NCBI RefSeq assembly: GCF_019670105.1
Contig: NZ_AP023032.1
Coordinates: forward strand, 437,501 to 501,500
Direction of reading: 5' to 3'
DNA length: 64,000 nucleotides
Source of the DNA: Agarivorans albus
Lineage (GTDB): Bacteria > Pseudomonadota > Gammaproteobacteria > Enterobacterales > Celerinatantimonadaceae
The notes under the pieces were generated by a model. It was not told the DNA's origin, made no database searches, and saw only the letters and a list, made by a program, of their open reading frames with translations. A program made the position numbers and the translations under genes. Position 1 is the stretch's first letter. Each line of letters starts with the position of its first letter. This document shows positions 21,329 to 29,806 of this stretch, one piece after another.

Positions 21329-21526
21329 ATGGCAAGACATCGTTTTATTGCTGGCGCAGTATGCCCAGAATGTAGTGAACAAGATTCTATTCGTTTAATC
21401 GTTGAGCAAATCGACGGTGAAGAGCGCGAGCATATTGAGTGCGTAAGCTGTGATTACCGCGCCGAGCGTCCCAAGCAAGCTGCAGAAAAAGCAGAGCAAG
21501 ATATCATAGGTTTGTTTAAGCCTTAA
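21329..21526 (+). CDS. yheV: YheV family putative zinc ribbon protein
   Basis: This 65-residue protein begins MARHRFIAGAVCPECSEQDS, as in E. coli YheV. It has CPEC and CVSCDY cysteine pairs that probably bind zinc. Its function is not known to me. It is divergent from yheS with a roughly 100-nt gap, and the two are also close neighbours in E. coli. Confidence 0.9.
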   Translation: MARHRFIAGAVCPECSEQDSIRLIVEQIDGEEREHIECVSCDYRAERPKQAAEKAEQDIIGLFKP

Positions 21527-21644
21527 TGAGGTTTTAGCCTTATCGACTTAAGCAATTTGCGGCTCTATTAAGGCATAGCATACCCGTTGATTTCGGTAAG
21601 CCATGATCATAATGCTTATTTTAGTCCAGTTAGCTCATCTGACT

Positions 21645-22142
21645 TTAAGTGAGAGATTTCCCCAGTATTGTTAAGCTGAAGTCTTGCTGATCCATTCGGG
21701 CTACATTAGGCAGTTGACCCCAACGTTGATATTCAAGCTTTTCGAATAGGGCTAGGCTAGGGGTATTGTGACTAAATATGAAGGCAAGTAGGATTTCTAT
21801 TCCTAGCTCTTGGGCTAAGCTTTCGGCCTCAATTAACAACTTACCGCCTAAACCTTTACCACGTTGGCTTTCTGCTAGATATAAACTTATCTCAGCACTA
21901 TGTTGGTAGGCTGGCCGACCATAAAAATCACTAAAACTTAACCAAGCAATCACCTCTCCTTTTTGTTCTAGCACATATAAGGGGCGCTTAGGATTTTGGT
22001 GCTGCTCAAACCAAGCTTGGCGAGAGGTCACCGTTTGTGGCTCTGTGTCTGCCGTTACTTTGCGTGAGGCTATCGTTGAGTTATAGATCTCAACGATGCT
22101 GGGCAGATCGGCCTGCTGGGCTAAACGAAATGAATGAGACAT
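21645..22142 (-). CDS. GNAT family N-acetyltransferase (phosphinothricin acetyltransferase-like)
   Basis: This 165-residue protein has a GNAT fold. The acetyl-CoA loop is QRGKGLGGKLL near residues 93-103. The N-terminal half resembles phosphinothricin/methionine sulfoximine acetyltransferases (LPSIVEIYNSTIASRKVTADTEPQT and WLSFSDFYGRPAY). The substrate cannot be inferred from sequence alone. It lies 8 nt downstream of slyX on the same strand and is probably cotranscribed. Confidence 0.85.
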   Translation of the reverse strand: MSHSFRLAQQADLPSIVEIYNSTIASRKVTADTEPQTVTSRQAWFEQHQNPKRPLYVLEQKGEVIAWLSFSDFYGRPAYQHSAEISLYLAESQRGKGLGGKLLIEAESLAQELGIEILLAFIFSHNTPSLALFEKLEYQRWGQLPNVARMDQQDFSLTILGKSLT

Positions 22143-22150
22143 GGCCGCGC

Positions 22151-22372
22151 TTAATAGTGAGGAGGAGGCGTTTCTTGTTCTTGCGGAGCAACTGCTGCGC
22201 TGCCATCACCTTCAAACAGTTTGGCGCGAATCAATTTAAACTGGTGCTCTAAGGTCTCTAATTGGCTTTGTTGGCTTTGCAATGCAAGGTTTAGTTGCTC
22301 GATAGTGTCCTCTTGAAAGGCCAGTTTTGTTTCTAAGCGTTCAATAACACTTTCTAATTCTTGCTGATTCAT
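22151..22372 (-). CDS. slyX: SlyX family protein
   Basis: SlyX is a short coiled-coil protein of unknown function, usually encoded near slyD/fkpA. The 73 residues begin MNQQELESVIERLETKLAFQ with heptad leucines and end in the typical proline-rich PPPHY tail. The start lies 1 nt after the stop of the WD40 gene, indicating one operon. Confidence 0.93.
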   Translation of the reverse strand: MNQQELESVIERLETKLAFQEDTIEQLNLALQSQQSQLETLEHQFKLIRAKLFEGDGSAAVAPQEQETPPPHY

Positions 22373-22373
22373 A

Positions 22374-23351
22374 CTACTTTTTAACCTGCCAAATTTCGAC
22401 TAACCCACTGGAGCTTGCGCTCGCTAGTTGGCCATTATCAAGCATCGCTGCACTATACACAACAGCGCTTTTGGGGCGGGTTTTCTTGGTAGGGGTGACC
22501 AACCAATCTTGTAAGGCTTGGCCACTGGCAACATGCCAAAGGCTAAGCTTTCTGGCAGCTGAACCGGTGATTAGCCATTCACCATTATTAGTAAAGCTAA
22601 CGTAAGAGAATATGTTTTGTCTGGCAGTGAGCTTGAGCTTACTCACTTGCTCGCCGCTAGGTAAGGCCCATACTCGCGCAAGTTTGCCGTTGTCAGAAGT
22701 AAAGGCATACTTTCCGTCAGATTCTAAAGCCACCGAGGAAACGCGTCCTTGATGAGGGAAACGCAAAATAACTTGCGCGGTTTGGGTATCCCAAAATAAA
22801 GCTTGGTAGTCGTTGCCGCCGGTGAGCGCATAGCGCCCGTTGGCCGACAGCGCAACAGCGTTGATTTTTTCGCTGTGGCCTAAAAACTCTAAGCGGCGGC
22901 CAGATACCAAGTTAAGGTGAATAACTTTGCCATCGCCTAGGCCAATAAGTACCTGCTGACCATTACTCGATAACGCGATATCACGGATGCTTGATTCACT
23001 AAGCTTCCAATAGCCTAGCGCTTGTCCGCTATTTATGTCCCACACCACAAAATCATCACGACTGGCGCTAATAGCAAACTGTTGGCCTTCGGCAATTTTA
23101 ACTAAAAATACTTGGTTATTTTGCTGGTTTTGATGATCCCATTGAAACAGCTGACGTTGTTGCTTTACATCCCAAAGGCTTAAACCATGATGAATAGAAG
23201 AAACCAAACTCAAGCTACCATCACTCGAAAAATCGGCAGCATAAGCACCGTCGGTAGCTTGTTGCCAGCTACTTAGCGGGGGAGCATCGTCACTACAACT
23301 GCTGAGTAGCAAAGCGATGCCATAAATCACAAACAACTTAATAAATGTCAT
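22374..23351 (-). CDS. WD40-repeat lipoprotein
   Basis: This 325-residue protein has an N-terminal lipoprotein signal with lipobox LSSC and Cys19 as the lipidation site. WD-like repeats recur about every 40 residues, for example HHGLSLWDVKQQ, RDDFVVWDINSG, NDYQALFWDTQT, AARKLSLWHVASG and SSGLVEIWQVKK, consistent with one beta propeller. It is probably exported and anchored to a membrane, acting as a scaffold. The partner is unknown. It is the first gene of a wd40-slyX-acetyltransferase unit divergent from the FKBP gene. Confidence 0.85.
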   Translation of the reverse strand: MTFIKLFVIYGIALLLSSCSDDAPPLSSWQQATDGAYAADFSSDGSLSLVSSIHHGLSLWDVKQQRQLFQWDHQNQQNNQVFLVKIAEGQQFAISASRDDFVVWDINSGQALGYWKLSESSIRDIALSSNGQQVLIGLGDGKVIHLNLVSGRRLEFLGHSEKINAVALSANGRYALTGGNDYQALFWDTQTAQVILRFPHQGRVSSVALESDGKYAFTSDNGKLARVWALPSGEQVSKLKLTARQNIFSYVSFTNNGEWLITGSAARKLSLWHVASGQALQDWLVTPTKKTRPKSAVVYSAAMLDNGQLASASSSGLVEIWQVKK

Positions 23352-23498
23352 TTTTTTACGTTTTTTTACGGAACTGTCACTAGGTTGTGTTGACTAATAG
23401 GGTTAGTATAAGGGCTTTGTCGGCTAAGTGTTTAATTATTCATAATGATCTTGCACGCAATGCCACAGATTTAATGCGACTCTATTGGAGATAAATGA

Positions 23499-24266
23499 AT
23501 GAAAAAGTATTTTGCCGTGTCGGTTTTAGCCGCCTCGATTTTTGCCGTAACTGGCTGTCAGGAAGAAAAAGCTGAAGCTCCAGCGGCAGCGCAAGTTGCC
23601 TTAGAAAATGTAGACCAGCAGCAAGCATACGCGATCGGTGCGTCTGTTTCTCGCTACATTGCGACAACTCTAGAACAGCAAAAAGAGCTTGGTCTTGAAT
23701 TAGACAACGCATTGGTTCTTAAAGGTATGCAAGATGGACTTAGCGGCGAAGTTGCTATGTCTGAAGAAGATATTCAAGCTTCTCTTAAAGCACTAGACGA
23801 AAAGCTAGCAGGTTTAGTTGAAGCAAAAGCTGCTGAAGATGCAGCAGCTGCTAAAGCAGAAAGCGATAAGTACCTAGCTGATAATGCAGCGCGTGAAGGC
23901 GTAACGGTTACTGATTCAGGTCTTCAATTTGAAGTGCTAACTGATGCAGAAGGCGATAAGCCAAGCGCTGCAGATACTGTAACTGTTCACTACAAAGGTA
24001 CCCTAACTGACGGTTCTACTTTTGATAGTTCTTACGATCGCGGCGAGCCAGCAACATTCCCACTTAACCGTGTAATTCCTGGTTGGACAGAAGGCGTTCA
24101 GCTAATGTCTAAAGGTGCGAAGTACAAATTCTTCATCCCTTCTGAGTTAGGTTACGGTGAAAACGGTGCTGGTAGCATTCCACCAAACTCTATCTTGGTA
24201 TTCGAAGTTGAGCTAATTGACATCGAGAAAGCTGATGCTCCAGCTGAAGAAACGCCAGCTAGCTAA
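23499..24266 (+). CDS. fkpA: FkpA-type FKBP peptidyl-prolyl isomerase, predicted lipoprotein
   Basis: This enzyme isomerises prolyl bonds and acts as a chaperone in the envelope. The 255 residues have a signal peptide ending in lipobox VTGC (Cys20), a helical dimerisation region (about 40-140, very alanine/glutamate rich), and an FKBP domain (about 160-250) with VHYKGTLTDGSTFDSS, VIPGWTEGVQLM and FFIPSELGYG. E. coli FkpA is soluble, so the lipobox makes this more Mip-like. It is encoded next to slyX, as in enterics. ATG 23499 follows ggag. Confidence 0.93.
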   Translation: MKKYFAVSVLAASIFAVTGCQEEKAEAPAAAQVALENVDQQQAYAIGASVSRYIATTLEQQKELGLELDNALVLKGMQDGLSGEVAMSEEDIQASLKALDEKLAGLVEAKAAEDAAAAKAESDKYLADNAAREGVTVTDSGLQFEVLTDAEGDKPSAADTVTVHYKGTLTDGSTFDSSYDRGEPATFPLNRVIPGWTEGVQLMSKGAKYKFFIPSELGYGENGAGSIPPNSILVFEVELIDIEKADAPAEETPAS

Positions 24267-24284
24267 TTAAGCGTTAAGCTAAAC

Positions 24285-24317
24285 AAAAAACGCAGCACTA
24301 GGTGCTGCGTTTTTTTA
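24285..24317 (+). terminator. Bidirectional intrinsic terminator after fkpA
   Basis: CGCAGCAC and GTGCTGCG form a stem with a 3-nt loop, flanked by A6 and T7. It serves fkpA and the convergent rsd. Confidence 0.93.
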
Positions 24318-24363
24318 TGGCTAAGCAAAAATAAAAAAGACCGTCATAGGCCTTTACTTAAAA

Positions 24364-24843
24364 TTATTCTGCGGCTGCGCTTTGCTGGCTATGTTGGTAA
24401 AGATGATCCAGTAGCTCATCTTCGATAGCAAAGCGAACTTCCATCTCTTGACCCAGTAGTGATAAATCTTTATCAAAACTACCAAGTTCTAAATCTTCGT
24501 TAACCTCAGCGTACTTATCATTAAAGGCTAGGGCAGTGTCGGTTGTTTCGGTGATTTGAGGGAGCAGCTTTTCTCCTGGAAGAGTATCGCCATCGTTGGC
24601 ACATTCACTAACGATTTGCTCGTAGATTTCAAAATGCCCAGTGGAGGCGTAGTCAACTAACTGTTGGCAAAACTGGGTAATTTGAGGCAGTGCAGGTAAA
24701 GAGCGCTCGTCACTGTCGTAAGGTGGCAGCCCTGCTAATTCACAATAAGCGATGAGTAATTGTTTTCTGGCATCTAGCCAAGCATCAATAACTTGACTGG
24801 CGCCTCCCCATTTGGCTTGAGCTTGTTCTAGTTTGCTTAGCAT
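24364..24843 (-). CDS. rsd: Anti-sigma-70 factor Rsd/AlgQ family
   Basis: Rsd sequesters the housekeeping sigma factor in stationary phase. The 159 residues match the family length. Conserved features are IDAWLDARKQLLIAYCELAG near residue 18, FCQQLVDYASTGHFEIYEQIV near 62 and EVRFAIEDELLDHLY near the C-terminus. It is divergent from nudC and hemE, the same neighbourhood as in E. coli (rsd-nudC-hemE). Confidence 0.93.
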   Translation of the reverse strand: MLSKLEQAQAKWGGASQVIDAWLDARKQLLIAYCELAGLPPYDSDERSLPALPQITQFCQQLVDYASTGHFEIYEQIVSECANDGDTLPGEKLLPQITETTDTALAFNDKYAEVNEDLELGSFDKDLSLLGQEMEVRFAIEDELLDHLYQHSQQSAAAE

Positions 24844-25027
24844 CGCCCTTGCTCCTAGTTCCCTAATTTATGTAACTATAACTAAATAAAATCGCGGCTT
24901 TCGTCAACCGATATTTAGTTTAAGTGCGGCTTGGCTAAACATTTGTCAGTCGGGAAAAGCTTGTTATGTAGTGTAAGCTTGGTCATTATTCGCTAATTGA
25001 GCAAGCGCGCGATAAAAAGGACCAACC

Positions 25028-25822
25028 GTGAATAAGCAATTTGGCTGGTGGTTTTTCACCTGTGGTAACCAAATATTAGTTATTCCTCAAGGGGAGCGGA
25101 TCCCCTATGGCGATGTTGACGATTTACCATTGCCTGACTTGGATTTTTCCAAAGTTGAACGTTTTTCCCATTATCAGGGGGAAGCATGTTTACGGCTTGA
25201 ACTTGCCGAGCCTATTGATTTAGGCATGGGGGAGTGGATAGAGCTGCGTGCTAGCATGGCGTTACTAAATAGCCAGCTGTTTGACTTAGTGGGAAAAGCC
25301 CAACAATTTGCTTTATTTCTTAAAACGCATCGTTTTTGTGGGAGTTGTGGAGAGGCTTTAGAGCGAGTGGACTGGGAACTGGCAATGCAATGCCAACAGT
25401 GTGGCTTTCGCGCTTACCCACGTATTTCTCCGAGCATTATTGTATTAATTAGCCGCGGTAATAAAGTGCTGTTGGCAAATCATCGGCGTCATCAAAAACA
25501 AGAACAACCGATTTACACAGCCATTGCTGGCTTTGTGGAAGCGGGCGAAACCCTTGAGCATACTGTTCACCGCGAGGTACGCGAAGAAACAGGCTTACGG
25601 ATAAAAAATCTGCGCTATTGGAAAAGCCAACCTTGGGCATTCCCGCATTCTTTAATGGCCGCTTATTTTGCTGAATACGATGAGGGCGAAATACAGATAG
25701 ACCGTCGAGAATTAGCCGACGCACAGTGGTTTGATGTAAGCCAACTGCCACATTTGCCACCACCCGGCACCATTGCTCGCGAAATGATTGACCATTGGAG
25801 TGAGCAAGTTACCCACAATTAG
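25028..25822 (+). CDS. nudC: NAD(H) pyrophosphatase / RNA deNADding enzyme NudC
   Basis: NudC hydrolyses NADH and removes 5' NAD caps from RNA. The 264 residues (E. coli 257) have a four-cysteine zinc ribbon (CGSCG ... CQQCG, about 103-122) and a Nudix box GFVEAGETLEHTVHREVREE starting near residue 164. The NADH-family signature SQPWAFPHSLM lies just after it. The start is GTG 25028. It is in the conserved rsd-nudC-hemE cluster. Confidence 0.95.
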   Translation: MNKQFGWWFFTCGNQILVIPQGERIPYGDVDDLPLPDLDFSKVERFSHYQGEACLRLELAEPIDLGMGEWIELRASMALLNSQLFDLVGKAQQFALFLKTHRFCGSCGEALERVDWELAMQCQQCGFRAYPRISPSIIVLISRGNKVLLANHRRHQKQEQPIYTAIAGFVEAGETLEHTVHREVREETGLRIKNLRYWKSQPWAFPHSLMAAYFAEYDEGEIQIDRRELADAQWFDVSQLPHLPPPGTIAREMIDHWSEQVTHN

Positions 25823-25926
25823 TGATAATCCGGTGCAGAATTACCCATTGCTAGTGCTAAAGGCTTGAGTTGTTAAGGCAGCTAGTTACAATGCTCTAGC
25901 TAAAATTTTAGATAATTGGGAAAGGT

Positions 25927-26991
25927 ATGTCGGAACTCAAAAACGATCGCTATTTGCGTGCACTGTTAAAGCAGCCAGTTGATGTGACACCAGTTTGGAT
26001 GATGCGTCAAGCTGGGCGTTATTTGCCAGAGTATCGCGAGGTTCGCGCTGGCGCCGGTGATTTTATGTCGGTATGCCGTGATGCCGATTTGGCCTGTGAA
26101 GTGACCTTGCAGCCTTTACGTCGTTTTGATCTAGATGCCGCCATTTTATTTTCAGACATACTTACCATTCCCGATGCTATGGGCTTAGGTTTGTACTTCT
26201 CAACAGGAGAAGGCCCTAAGTTTGAACGCCCTGTCACTAGCAAAGCGCAGGTAGAGGCCTTAGGTGTGCCAGATCCTGAGCAAGAGCTGGGTTACGTAAT
26301 GAATGCAGTTCGCACCATTAAACGTGAGCTAAAAGGTGAAGTGCCTTTGATTGGCTTCTCTGGTAGTCCCTGGACTTTGGCAACTTACATGGTTGAGGGC
26401 GGTACAACCAAATCTTTTGCAGGTATTAAGAAAATGGCCTTTAGTGAGCCAAAGACCCTGCATATGTTGTTAGATAAATTAGCTGACTCAGTAATTCTTT
26501 ATCTGAACGCCCAAATCGCTGCTGGTGCACAATCGGTGATGGTATTTGATACATGGGGCGGGGTGTTGTCGCCACGTGATTACAACGAGTTCTCTTTGCA
26601 ATACATGCACAAAATCGTGAGTGGTTTAACCCGCAATGTAAACGGCCAAGCTGTGCCGGTGACTTTGTTTACTAAAAATGGCGGTCAGTGGTTAGAGCAA
26701 ATTGCTGCTACTGGTTGTGATGCGGTAGGCCTAGATTGGACTATAAATATCGAAGACGCTAAAAAGCGCGTAGGCGACAAGGTTGCCCTGCAAGGTAATA
26801 TGGACCCATCAATGTTGTATGCGCCAGTAGAACGGATTCGTGAAGAAGTACAAACTATTCTGGCAGGCTTTGGTGAGGGGAGTGGCCATGTATTTAACTT
26901 AGGTCACGGTATTCACCCAGACGTAAACCCTGAGCATGCTGGGGCGTTTATTGATGCTGTGCATGAGTTTAGTGCTAAATACCACAAGTAG
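25927..26991 (+). CDS. hemE: Uroporphyrinogen decarboxylase
   Basis: HemE converts uroporphyrinogen III to coproporphyrinogen III in haem synthesis. The 354 residues equal E. coli. Signatures are [16 protein letters not shown] near residue 20 and [17 protein letters not shown] near 144. The catalytic aspartate lies in ILFSDIL. The gene has a gggaaagg ribosome binding site and lies 104 nt after nudC. Confidence 0.98.
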   Translation: MSELKNDRYLRALLKQPVDVTPVWMMRQAGRYLPEYREVRAGAGDFMSVCRDADLACEVTLQPLRRFDLDAAILFSDILTIPDAMGLGLYFSTGEGPKFERPVTSKAQVEALGVPDPEQELGYVMNAVRTIKRELKGEVPLIGFSGSPWTLATYMVEGGTTKSFAGIKKMAFSEPKTLHMLLDKLADSVILYLNAQIAAGAQSVMVFDTWGGVLSPRDYNEFSLQYMHKIVSGLTRNVNGQAVPVTLFTKNGGQWLEQIAATGCDAVGLDWTINIEDAKKRVGDKVALQGNMDPSMLYAPVERIREEVQTILAGFGEGSGHVFNLGHGIHPDVNPEHAGAFIDAVHEFSAKYHK

Positions 26992-27163
26992 ATTTTTGTG
27001 TGGCCCTGTCCACATATTACAAAGTTAAATAACACATATAAGCTGTATGCTTAGTTGTTACACTGAAAATCGCTCGCTATTGCAAGTTAATTTGCTATAG
27101 TGAGCATCTTAGAACTCTTTACGGATGAAGTTCGTTTATACCCGTAACAGAGAGCTTGATGTT

Positions 27164-27346
27164 ATGAAATCCCCACTACAAATAAGCATTGTTGTTGTAT
27201 TAGTGCTGATCGTTGTTGTCACCTACAAACTAAAAAGTGTTGGTGAATCGAATCTACATCCTTATATTTCTTCGCATTTTTCTAAAAGCGAACCAGAAAA
27301 TCTTGCGCAACCTTTACGCTTAACGCAGACTGAGCGCATTAACTAA
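27164..27346 (+). CDS. Small hypothetical single-pass membrane protein
   Basis: From ATG 27164 this gives 60 residues: a membrane anchor (about 4-24, QISIVVVLVLIVVVTY) and a polar C-terminal tail that should be in the periplasm. An in-frame ATG at 27125 would add 13 residues but has a poorer ribosome binding site. I do not recognise the family. It precedes the TauE/SafE gene by 24 nt and may be cotranscribed with it. Confidence 0.55.
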   Translation: MKSPLQISIVVVLVLIVVVTYKLKSVGESNLHPYISSHFSKSEPENLAQPLRLTQTERIN

Positions 27347-27370
27347 ACAAATAGCGCTGTAATTGTTGTG

Positions 27371-28153
27371 ATGTTTTTAAGCTTTCTGCTTATTGGTGCC
27401 ATTGCTGGCTTAATGTCGGGACTGTTTGGTATTGGCGGCGGTCTAGTTATTGTGCCGGTGTTAATTGGTAGCTTTGGCGCAATGGGCTTTGCCAGTGATT
27501 CAGCCATTCACCTCGCTATTGGTACCTCTTTAGCGTCGATTATTGTTACCGCAAGTAGTGCCAGCTATGCCCATTACTGCCGAGGCTCGATTGACTGGCA
27601 AGTAGTGAATCGTTTAGGCATTGGACTAATTGTTGGCTCAATGTTTGGCGCTTGGCTTGCCACGCAATTACACGCCGATCACTTAAGTACTTATTTTGCT
27701 GGCTTTTTGCTGTTTATGGCTGCTTACATGGCGTTTGGTCGCACTCCTAAGGCACAAAAAAGTTTACCTGGGCCGCTTGGTACAGGACTGTTAGGCACAC
27801 TGGTAGGAAGCATTTCAGCAATGTTTGGCATTGGTGGCGGTACCATAACCTTTCCTAGCCTTAGCTGGTTTGGTGTGCCAGCTCCCAAAGCCGTGGCAAT
27901 TTCTGCGGTATGTGGCTTACCCATTGCGCTGGTAGGCACGATATCTTATATCTACAACGGTTGGCATGTTGCCGAACTACCTAGCTGGAGTTTGGGTTAT
28001 GTTTATTTGCCGGCATGGTGTGGCATAGTATTAACCAGTTCTATTTTTGCTCGTTTGGGCAGTCGTTTGGCGTATCGCTTGCCAGCGCGACGCTTGAAAC
28101 AAGCCTTTGCACTATTGTTGCTAATAATGGCAATTAAGTTACTCACAGAATAA
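27371..28153 (+). CDS. TauE/SafE family sulfite exporter-like permease
   Basis: This 260-residue polytopic membrane protein has about eight hydrophobic segments. It has the family's internal duplication: GLMSGLFGIGGGLVIVPVL near residue 14 and GSISAMFGIGGGTITFPSL near 147. Members export sulfite, sulfoacetate or related anions, or are uncharacterised, and the substrate here is not known. GTG 27368 directly precedes the ATG and is an alternative start. Confidence 0.88.
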   Translation: MFLSFLLIGAIAGLMSGLFGIGGGLVIVPVLIGSFGAMGFASDSAIHLAIGTSLASIIVTASSASYAHYCRGSIDWQVVNRLGIGLIVGSMFGAWLATQLHADHLSTYFAGFLLFMAAYMAFGRTPKAQKSLPGPLGTGLLGTLVGSISAMFGIGGGTITFPSLSWFGVPAPKAVAISAVCGLPIALVGTISYIYNGWHVAELPSWSLGYVYLPAWCGIVLTSSIFARLGSRLAYRLPARRLKQAFALLLLIMAIKLLTE

Positions 28154-28163
28154 GGTTTTATAT

Positions 28164-28484
28164 ATGAAGCAGTTGATGTTGGGCATATTGTTTTCCTTGA
28201 GTAGTATTTATGGCGCTTATGCAAACGATGAGGTATCTCAAGAGTATTTGGGCGAAGTGCTGGTGGAGTCTCGAGAAGGCCTTTATCAAGATCCTCCCGA
28301 GCAAGATTATGCGCGTTTAGTCGCTTTTGGTTTAGACACGCGTTATAGCGTTTTTGTGAGAAGTTGGTTGTACTTTGAGTTGCAAATGGTGACCCAAAAA
28401 ATAAGCCTACAGCCAGACGATGAAGCAGCTAAAGCGCGCCAACAAATTCTTTTCAACTTACGCCGTCAAATTGATTTAGAATAA
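28164..28484 (+). CDS. Hypothetical exported protein
   Basis: This 106-residue protein has a signal peptide (about 1-20, MKQLMLGILFSLSSIYGAYA, probable cleavage before NDE). The mature part is acidic and largely helical, with DPPEQDYARLVAFGLD and SWLYFELQMVTQKI. I do not recognise the family. It lies 10 nt downstream of the TauE/SafE gene and 24 nt upstream of the next small membrane gene, so the three probably form an operon. Confidence 0.7.
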   Translation: MKQLMLGILFSLSSIYGAYANDEVSQEYLGEVLVESREGLYQDPPEQDYARLVAFGLDTRYSVFVRSWLYFELQMVTQKISLQPDDEAAKARQQILFNLRRQIDLE

Positions 28485-28508
28485 GCCCGATTTCAACAAG
28501 GAGTATGC

Positions 28509-28676
28509 ATGTCGTTACTGTTAGCTATCACCATTTTGGTGTGTGATGTATTTGCCATCGTAAAAATCATAAAAAGTAGCGCTGAAGTAGGGCGTAAGTA
28601 TTTGTGGGTATTTTTGATTTGCTTGCTGCCATTGGCTGGCTTTTTACTGTGGTTAGTTAAAGGGCCAAAAGATTAA
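28509..28676 (+). CDS. Small membrane protein, PLDc_N-like (55 aa)
   Basis: ATG 28509 follows aaggag by 5 nt and gives 55 residues with two membrane helices (about 2-20 and 32-50) around a polar turn. The pattern LWVFLICLLPLAGFLLWLV with a final GPKD resembles the phospholipase-D N-terminal (PLDc_N) anchor domain found alone in many small proteins. Its last bases overlap the end of the convergent TM2-domain gene by 4 nt. Confidence 0.7.
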   Translation: MSLLLAITILVCDVFAIVKIIKSSAEVGRKYLWVFLICLLPLAGFLLWLVKGPKD

Positions 28677-29056
28677 GCCGATTTAACCTGCTCTAATAAT
28701 TGCTGCATTTGTTGGTTGTTATAATCTAACACCACTAATTCGGAGCGAAATAGAGCAGGCAGTTCTACTATTGTAATTGCCACCAATAAGCCTAAACCAA
28801 GCAGCCCAGCACCTAAGGCTACCAGTAGTATTGCAATTATGGATATTACTAAATTAACCGCACCACGTAGCCATTTCCCCAAATAAAAATGATGCAAGCC
28901 AGCCAATAACAGGTAGTTAAGCACTGCGTAGCTGTCGGGATCTTTCACTTGTTTTTGCCAGAGCTGATAAAAATGCTTGCGTTGCTCTTGAGGCAACAGA
29001 GCAATTTGCTCCCGCAATTGCTCTTGCCGCTGTTCGACTTGCTCGCGATTCAACAC
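28673..29056 (-). CDS. TM2-domain-like membrane protein
   Basis: From GTG 29056 the product has 127 residues. A charged glutamine/arginine-rich coiled-coil N-terminus (about 1-45) leads into a TM2-like domain. That domain has YLLLAGLHHFYLGKWLRGAVNL, then a long hydrophobic stretch (VISIIAILLVALGAGLLGLG) and a third segment. The C-terminus is glutamine-rich. A TTG at 29098 would extend it into the upstream DUF4177 gene, so the start is uncertain. Function is unknown. Confidence 0.7.
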   Translation of the reverse strand: MLNREQVEQRQEQLREQIALLPQEQRKHFYQLWQKQVKDPDSYAVLNYLLLAGLHHFYLGKWLRGAVNLVISIIAILLVALGAGLLGLGLLVAITIVELPALFRSELVVLDYNNQQMQQLLEQVKSA

Positions 29057-29058
29057 CT

Positions 29059-29271
29059 TTAACGACCTAAAGTGACAATTACCGTTTCGCGGCTCCAAAA
29101 AAGCCAGAAACGGCGATTTTCGATTACCTGAAACACCAACTGCCAGCCATCAGCGGCTTCTTTATTTAAGGTAGCTTCTACTTTTTGCAAGGGCATGCCC
29201 GATGCGCCTAAAAACAGGGTGCCAAGAGCGCCTTCGGTAATTGCTAAAACTTTGTATTCTTTAAACGCCAT
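29059..29271 (-). CDS. DUF4177-like small protein
   Basis: This 70-residue protein reads MAFKEYKVLAITEGALG at the N-terminus and contains the family-type NKEAADGWQLVFQVIENRRF near the middle. ATG 29271 has an agagag purine stretch upstream. An ATG five codons earlier is possible. It abuts the TM2-like gene, and the pair likely forms one operon. The role is not known. Confidence 0.72.
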   Translation of the reverse strand: MAFKEYKVLAITEGALGTLFLGASGMPLQKVEATLNKEAADGWQLVFQVIENRRFWLFWSRETVIVTLGR

Positions 29272-29526
29272 GATTTCTCTCTTCATTTAACTTTAGCGTC
29301 GACTATAAGCTATGCTTAAAAGCAAAACCATCATTAACCACTAAACAAAAGCTATGCTAATGTTAATTAACGGATGTTGTTTTGAACAATATGTTTTTAA
29401 AGGGGTTGTTAGGCAGCGTCCGGAACTGAGTACATAGGTAGAAGTGCTTTAGCTAGGCTAAAGTTGCTATTTGTTGGTTTATTTGTTGCTATTGTTACGT
29501 AAATGGCTAAGCCTTAGGGACCTACT

Positions 29527-29763
29527 ATGAAAGTAACCATGCTTTATTACGATGAGGATAACCCGTTGTTGTTGCAACAGCAGGTATTGTCGGGGCTAAA
29601 CCAAAGCAGTAAAGGCCGGGTGATTATTCCTAATGACGATAAAGTGGGTAAAATTATTATCGCTATTCTTGATGGAGAGGTGAAGGTGCTTAACTCTCTG
29701 GGAGATCGCGCGTTTGCGGCTTTTGACTTAGAAAAGCAAATTGCTTTTGAAGGTGACTCGTAA
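29527..29763 (+). CDS. Conserved small protein, TIGR02922-like
   Basis: This 78-residue soluble protein starts MKVTMLYYDEDNPLLLQQQVL and contains GRVIIPNDDKVGKIIIAILDGEV. It resembles a small family of marine gammaproteobacterial proteins that I recall as TIGR02922. That assignment is from memory. The function is unknown. The 240-bp gap before it (29287-29526) shows no ORF or structure I would support. Confidence 0.65.
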   Translation: MKVTMLYYDEDNPLLLQQQVLSGLNQSSKGRVIIPNDDKVGKIIIAILDGEVKVLNSLGDRAFAAFDLEKQIAFEGDS

Positions 29764-29774
29764 ACACAGCTAAA

Positions 29775-29794
29775 GGCAGCGAGCCTTCGCTGCC
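29775..29794 (+). terminator. Hairpin between convergent genes
   Basis: GGCAGCGA and TCGCTGCC form an 8-bp stem with a 4-nt loop, between the small-protein gene and the convergent dehydrogenase gene. The T run is weak on both sides, so its termination strength is uncertain. Confidence 0.5.
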
Positions 29795-29806
29795 TGCCGT
29801 TTCTGG

